Assembly (NCBI GenBank): GCA_021796315.1
Contig: JAJYOH010000231.1
Coordinates: 1-8,617, forward strand
Source of the DNA: Chloroflexota bacterium
Lineage (GTDB): Bacteria; Chloroflexota; Anaerolineae; Anaerolineales; Villigracilaceae
DNA: 8,617 nucleotides
Reading direction: 5' to 3'
Below are positions 6,713 through 8,617 of the stretch, piece by piece. Made by a program: the position numbers and the translations under genes. The notes under the pieces were generated by a model. It saw only the letters and a program-made list of their open reading frames with translations. It did not search any database and had not been told where the DNA came from. Position 1 is the stretch's first letter, and every line of letters begins with the position of its first letter.

Positions 6713-6729
6713 CATAAGCGGAACTTATG
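6713..6729. repeat. Inverted repeat CATAAG-N5-CTTATG (operator-like)
   Basis: A perfect 6-bp dyad, CATAAG (6713-6718) and CTTATG (6724-6729), separated by CGGAA. It lies about 45 bases upstream of the lipoprotein -10 in the divergent region shared with rho. Size and shape fit a dimeric transcription factor site. It is unproven and could be chance. Confidence 0.35.
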
Positions 6730-6780
6730 TGACAGAAAACGAGATGAAGGTTTGCCTATGTACACCTTTGTCAGAACGCC

Positions 6781-6809
6781 GCGATTTGCCGCAGCTTTCG
6801 GAAAATCGC
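6781..6809. repeat. Hairpin/inverted repeat next to the rho promoter
   Basis: GCGATTT (6781-6787) pairs with AAATCGC (6803-6809), and the inner CCG (6789-6791) pairs with CGG (6799-6801) across one G/A mismatch, leaving a 7-base loop. It ends six bases before the -35 of the rho promoter. There is no T-run on either side, so it is not an intrinsic terminator. A protein binding site is the likelier reading. Confidence 0.5.
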
Positions 6810-6815
6810 TTGCAC

Positions 6816-6844
6816 TTGCATCCACTGAACGAGCGTGCTATAAT
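6816..6844 (+). promoter_or_regulatory. Promoter of rho
   Basis: -35 TTGCAT (6816-6821), 17-base spacer, -10 TATAAT (6839-6844), with TGC directly before the -10 making it an extended -10. This is the best sigma-70-like promoter in the window. Start of transcription should be near 6851, giving rho a leader of about 170 nt. TTGCAT and ATGCAA (6843-6848) form an inverted pair overlapping both promoter boxes. Confidence 0.75.
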
Positions 6845-6850
6845 GCAAAC

Positions 6851-7019
6851 AACTTCCCCGGATAATTGACAATTCAAATCCCACACCGCGGCCATAATAT
6901 CCAAAATCCTGTTATCTTGAATAATTTCCCCCTTCAACAAAATCCATTTTGAACTCAGCCCGCACCTACGGGGGCGCTGGCTACATCTCAATATTCATTA
7001 TTCCAAAAGGCATTGAACC
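6851..7019 (+). promoter_or_regulatory. rho leader with C-rich, G-poor stretch and hairpin
   Basis: The predicted untranslated leader of rho holds no ORF starting with ATG. Bases 6869-6960 contain 29 C and only 7 G, a C-over-G bias with many YC steps, as in Rho utilisation (rut) sites. Next comes an imperfect hairpin (6957-6982: AGCC...GGCT outer stem, inner GC and CC/GG pairs with two mismatches). AAAAGG at 7005-7010 is the ribosome binding site, 9 nt before the ATG. Enterobacterial rho is known to be autoregulated by attenuation in its leader; a similar role here is inferred. Confidence 0.4.
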
Positions 7020-8297
7020 ATGAAAATTCTAGAACTCGAAAATGAACCACTGGCAAAGCTGCGTAAGCTTGCCAAAGATGCCAATGTGCCTAATTTCAAC
7101 CGCCTGAAAAAGGAAGCACTCATCCTTCAAATCCGTCAGATAGAGGCGCAGAAGGAAGGCATTGAACTCCGAGGCGGCATCCTTGAGATCATGAGTGAAG
7201 GCATCGGCTTCCTGCGGGCATCCAACTACCGCATCAGTGATCAGGATGTTTATGTTTCGCAGGCACAACTTCGGCGTTATGATCTTCGCTCGGGGGATTT
7301 GGTTATCGGACATGTTCGTCCCCCACGTGAATCTGAAAGACATTTTGGATTGCTCAAAGTAGAAACGGTCAACGGCATAGACCCGGAAGAGGCGACACGC
7401 CGCCCGGTCTTTGAGAGTCTCACCCCAATCTTCCCCGATAAACGCTTTGACCTTGAAACGGATCACGACACTTTAGCGCCACGCTTGATCAATCTCATCG
7501 CTCCCATCGGACGCGGCCAGCGCGGTTTGATCGTCTCTCCTCCGAAAGCGGGGAAAACAACAATCCTCAAGCAAATTGCGAATTCCATTTCAACTAAATA
7601 TCCAGATGTGCATTTGATGGTAGCGCTGATCGGCGAGCGCCCGGAAGAAGTGACCGACATGGATCGTTCGGTCGAAGCGGAAGTTGTAGCTTCAACTTTT
7701 GATGAACCAGTCACTTCTCACGTACGAACGGCAGAAATTGCCTTAGACAGAGCTAAGAGAATGGTGGAGATTGGCCGTCATGTGGTAATCTTAATGGACT
7801 CGATTACCCGCCTTGCACGTGCTTATAACCTTGTGGTCAACCCGTCGGGGCGCACGCTTTCGGGCGGCATGGATCCTTCGGCGTTGTATCCGCCCAAGAA
7901 ATTCTTCGGCGCCGCGCGCAACATCGAAGAAGGCGGCTCGTTGACAATTATCGCCACGTGCCTCGTAGACACCGGCTCCCGTTTGGATGACGTTGTGTAC
8001 GAAGAATTCAAAGGCACCGGCAATATGGAATTGGTTCTCTCGCGCAAGTTGCAGGAGCGACGCATCTTCCCCTCTGTGGAAATCGAACGCTCGTCCACTC
8101 GCCGCGAAGATTTGTTACTCGGCCCCGATATTCTGCAACGTGTCTGGCTGATGCGCCGCATGTATGGTCAAATGACAACGCCACCGCCGCAGGGCGCAGG
8201 CATGGACCAGACAGTCGCAACGGAAGCCATCCTCACCCGTCTTGATCGCGCCAAGAACAATCAGCACTTCCTTGAAACTTTGACGGAAGAGAACTAA
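7020..8297 (+). CDS. rho: Transcription termination factor Rho
   Basis: A 425-residue, full-length hexameric RNA helicase that ends transcription of untranslated RNA. Residues about 8-45 are the helical Rho_N domain (LAKLRKLAKDANVPNFNRL). Residues about 48-118 are the cold-shock-like primary RNA-binding domain (ILEIMSEGIGFLR, YVSQAQLRRYDLRSGD). The RecA-type ATPase follows: Walker A PPKAGKTT (174-181, Lys179), GERPEEVTDM after it, Walker B VVILMDSITRLARAYN (Asp260), then the Q-loop and R-loop region (TLSGGMDPSALYPPKKFFGAARN) and EEFKGTGNMEL. Length is close to the E. coli protein (419), with no large N-terminal insertion of the type seen in actinobacteria. The ATG fits the domain start and has AAAAGG 9 nt upstream. 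It has its own promoter and leader and is followed after 17 nt by a membrane protein gene, with no terminator between them. Confidence 0.98.
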   Translation: MKILELENEPLAKLRKLAKDANVPNFNRLKKEALILQIRQIEAQKEGIELRGGILEIMSEGIGFLRASNYRISDQDVYVSQAQLRRYDLRSGDLVIGHVRPPRESERHFGLLKVETVNGIDPEEATRRPVFESLTPIFPDKRFDLETDHDTLAPRLINLIAPIGRGQRGLIVSPPKAGKTTILKQIANSISTKYPDVHLMVALIGERPEEVTDMDRSVEAEVVASTFDEPVTSHVRTAEIALDRAKRMVEIGRHVVILMDSITRLARAYNLVVNPSGRTLSGGMDPSALYPPKKFFGAARNIEEGGSLTIIATCLVDTGSRLDDVVYEEFKGTGNMELVLSRKLQERRIFPSVEIERSSTRREDLLLGPDILQRVWLMRRMYGQMTTPPPQGAGMDQTVATEAILTRLDRAKNNQHFLETLTEEN

Positions 8298-8314
8298 AAG
8301 ACAAATAACTCAAA

Positions 8315-8617
8315 ATGAAATTCGATCTAAAAAAATTCCTGCAAAACTTTACGTCTAATCGTTTTAATTTGGTTTCATGGGGAGTCACAATCGTCGTCGT
8401 GGCCGCGTTGCTGGGAACCACTCTCTGGTGGACCCAGGTCGGTGAGGCCTCATCCGCTTCCCATCCGGATCCGAGCGCCGCGTCAAGTCAATCGCAGCCA
8501 TCGGTCAGCCTCCCGGCGTCAAGTCAGGCACAAAATGTTGCCGCAAGTACCAGCATTGGCCGCCAGCTCAACTTGAAGACGGACACATCCCAGCAGGCAA
8601 GTTACCAGATCACGCAA
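8315..8617 (+). CDS. Membrane-anchored extracytoplasmic protein, N-terminal 101 residues (runs off right edge)
   Basis: The frame is open from ATG 8315 to the edge (101 codons). Residues 1-18 are basic and cytoplasmic (MKFDLKKFLQNF...), and residues about 19-39 are a single transmembrane segment (LVSWGVTIVVVAALLGTTLWW). It is followed by a Ser/Ala/Gln/Pro-rich linker (about 44-85), so it is a signal-anchor protein with its main domain outside. No catalytic motif is reached. It starts 17 nt after the rho stop without a clear Shine-Dalgarno sequence, so it is probably co-transcribed and perhaps translationally coupled. A cell-wall enzyme such as a LysM/M23 peptidase would fit this architecture, but nothing seen here proves it. 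Confidence 0.8.
   Translation, partial: MKFDLKKFLQNFTSNRFNLVSWGVTIVVVAALLGTTLWWTQVGEASSASHPDPSAASSQSQPSVSLPASSQAQNVAASTSIGRQLNLKTDTSQQASYQITQ

Noticed and set aside
6675..6869. Plus-strand frame of 64 codons upstream of rho
   Set aside because: It overlaps the rho promoter and two inverted repeats, with no ribosome binding site and no protein-like pattern.
6725..6991. Minus-strand frame of 88 codons in the divergent intergenic region
   Set aside because: It needs a TTG start with no clear ribosome binding site, has a Cys/Arg-rich composition unlike a real protein, and overlaps the rho promoter and leader.
7029..7466. Minus-strand frame of 145 codons inside rho
   Set aside because: It is antisense to the conserved RNA-binding domain of Rho and is a shadow of it.

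Overview
The window looks like a chromosomal piece of a Gram-positive-like or monoderm environmental bacterium. A member of the Chloroflexota (Anaerolineae-type) is my best guess. The guess rests on the gene style: a CpaE-type ATPase carrying its own receiver domain, Thr/Pro-rich secreted proteins, a Gly/Asn-rich small lipoprotein, and rho followed closely by a membrane-anchored envelope protein. No rRNA or other phylogenetic marker is present, so the taxonomy is inference. No mobile element, CRISPR array, tRNA or rRNA was seen.

Left two thirds (about 1-5700, minus strand): a compact, co-directional gene cluster of the Tad/type IVc pilus (type II secretion-like) class. In transcription order it has (i) a CpaF/TadA secretion ATPase, (ii) a response regulator with a receiver domain plus a C-terminal Hpt phosphotransfer domain, (iii) a TadZ/CpaE-like protein made of a receiver domain fused to a ParA/MinD-like ATPase with a degenerate P-loop, (iv) a secreted protein with a lytic-transglycosylase-like (SLT) core and a C-terminal SdrD/Cna-B-like domain, and (v) the start of an unidentified, highly charged protein that runs off the left edge. 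Gaps between genes are 47, 40, 14 and 15 nt, so they are probably one operon. A candidate promoter lies just upstream of cpaF. TadB/TadC, prepilin peptidase, pilins and pseudopilins are not in the window and may lie further left.

Middle (about 5900-6670, minus strand): an independent small lipoprotein gene. It has a strong ribosome binding site, a plausible extended -10 promoter and a near-textbook intrinsic terminator, which separates it from the tad-like operon.

Right part (6671-8617, plus strand): a 350-base divergent intergenic region with inverted repeats, a very good extended -10 promoter and a C-rich, G-poor leader. It leads into rho (transcription termination factor), then after 17 nt a membrane-anchored protein that runs off the right edge.

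The most interesting idea is that the tad-like operon carries its own phosphorelay parts (receiver-Hpt and receiver-CpaE) without a histidine kinase in view, plus a cell-wall-cutting enzyme. Together these suggest a surface pilus or secretion machine whose localisation or assembly ATPase is controlled by phosphotransfer. A second point is the rho leader, which looks like a possible Rho autoregulation site.
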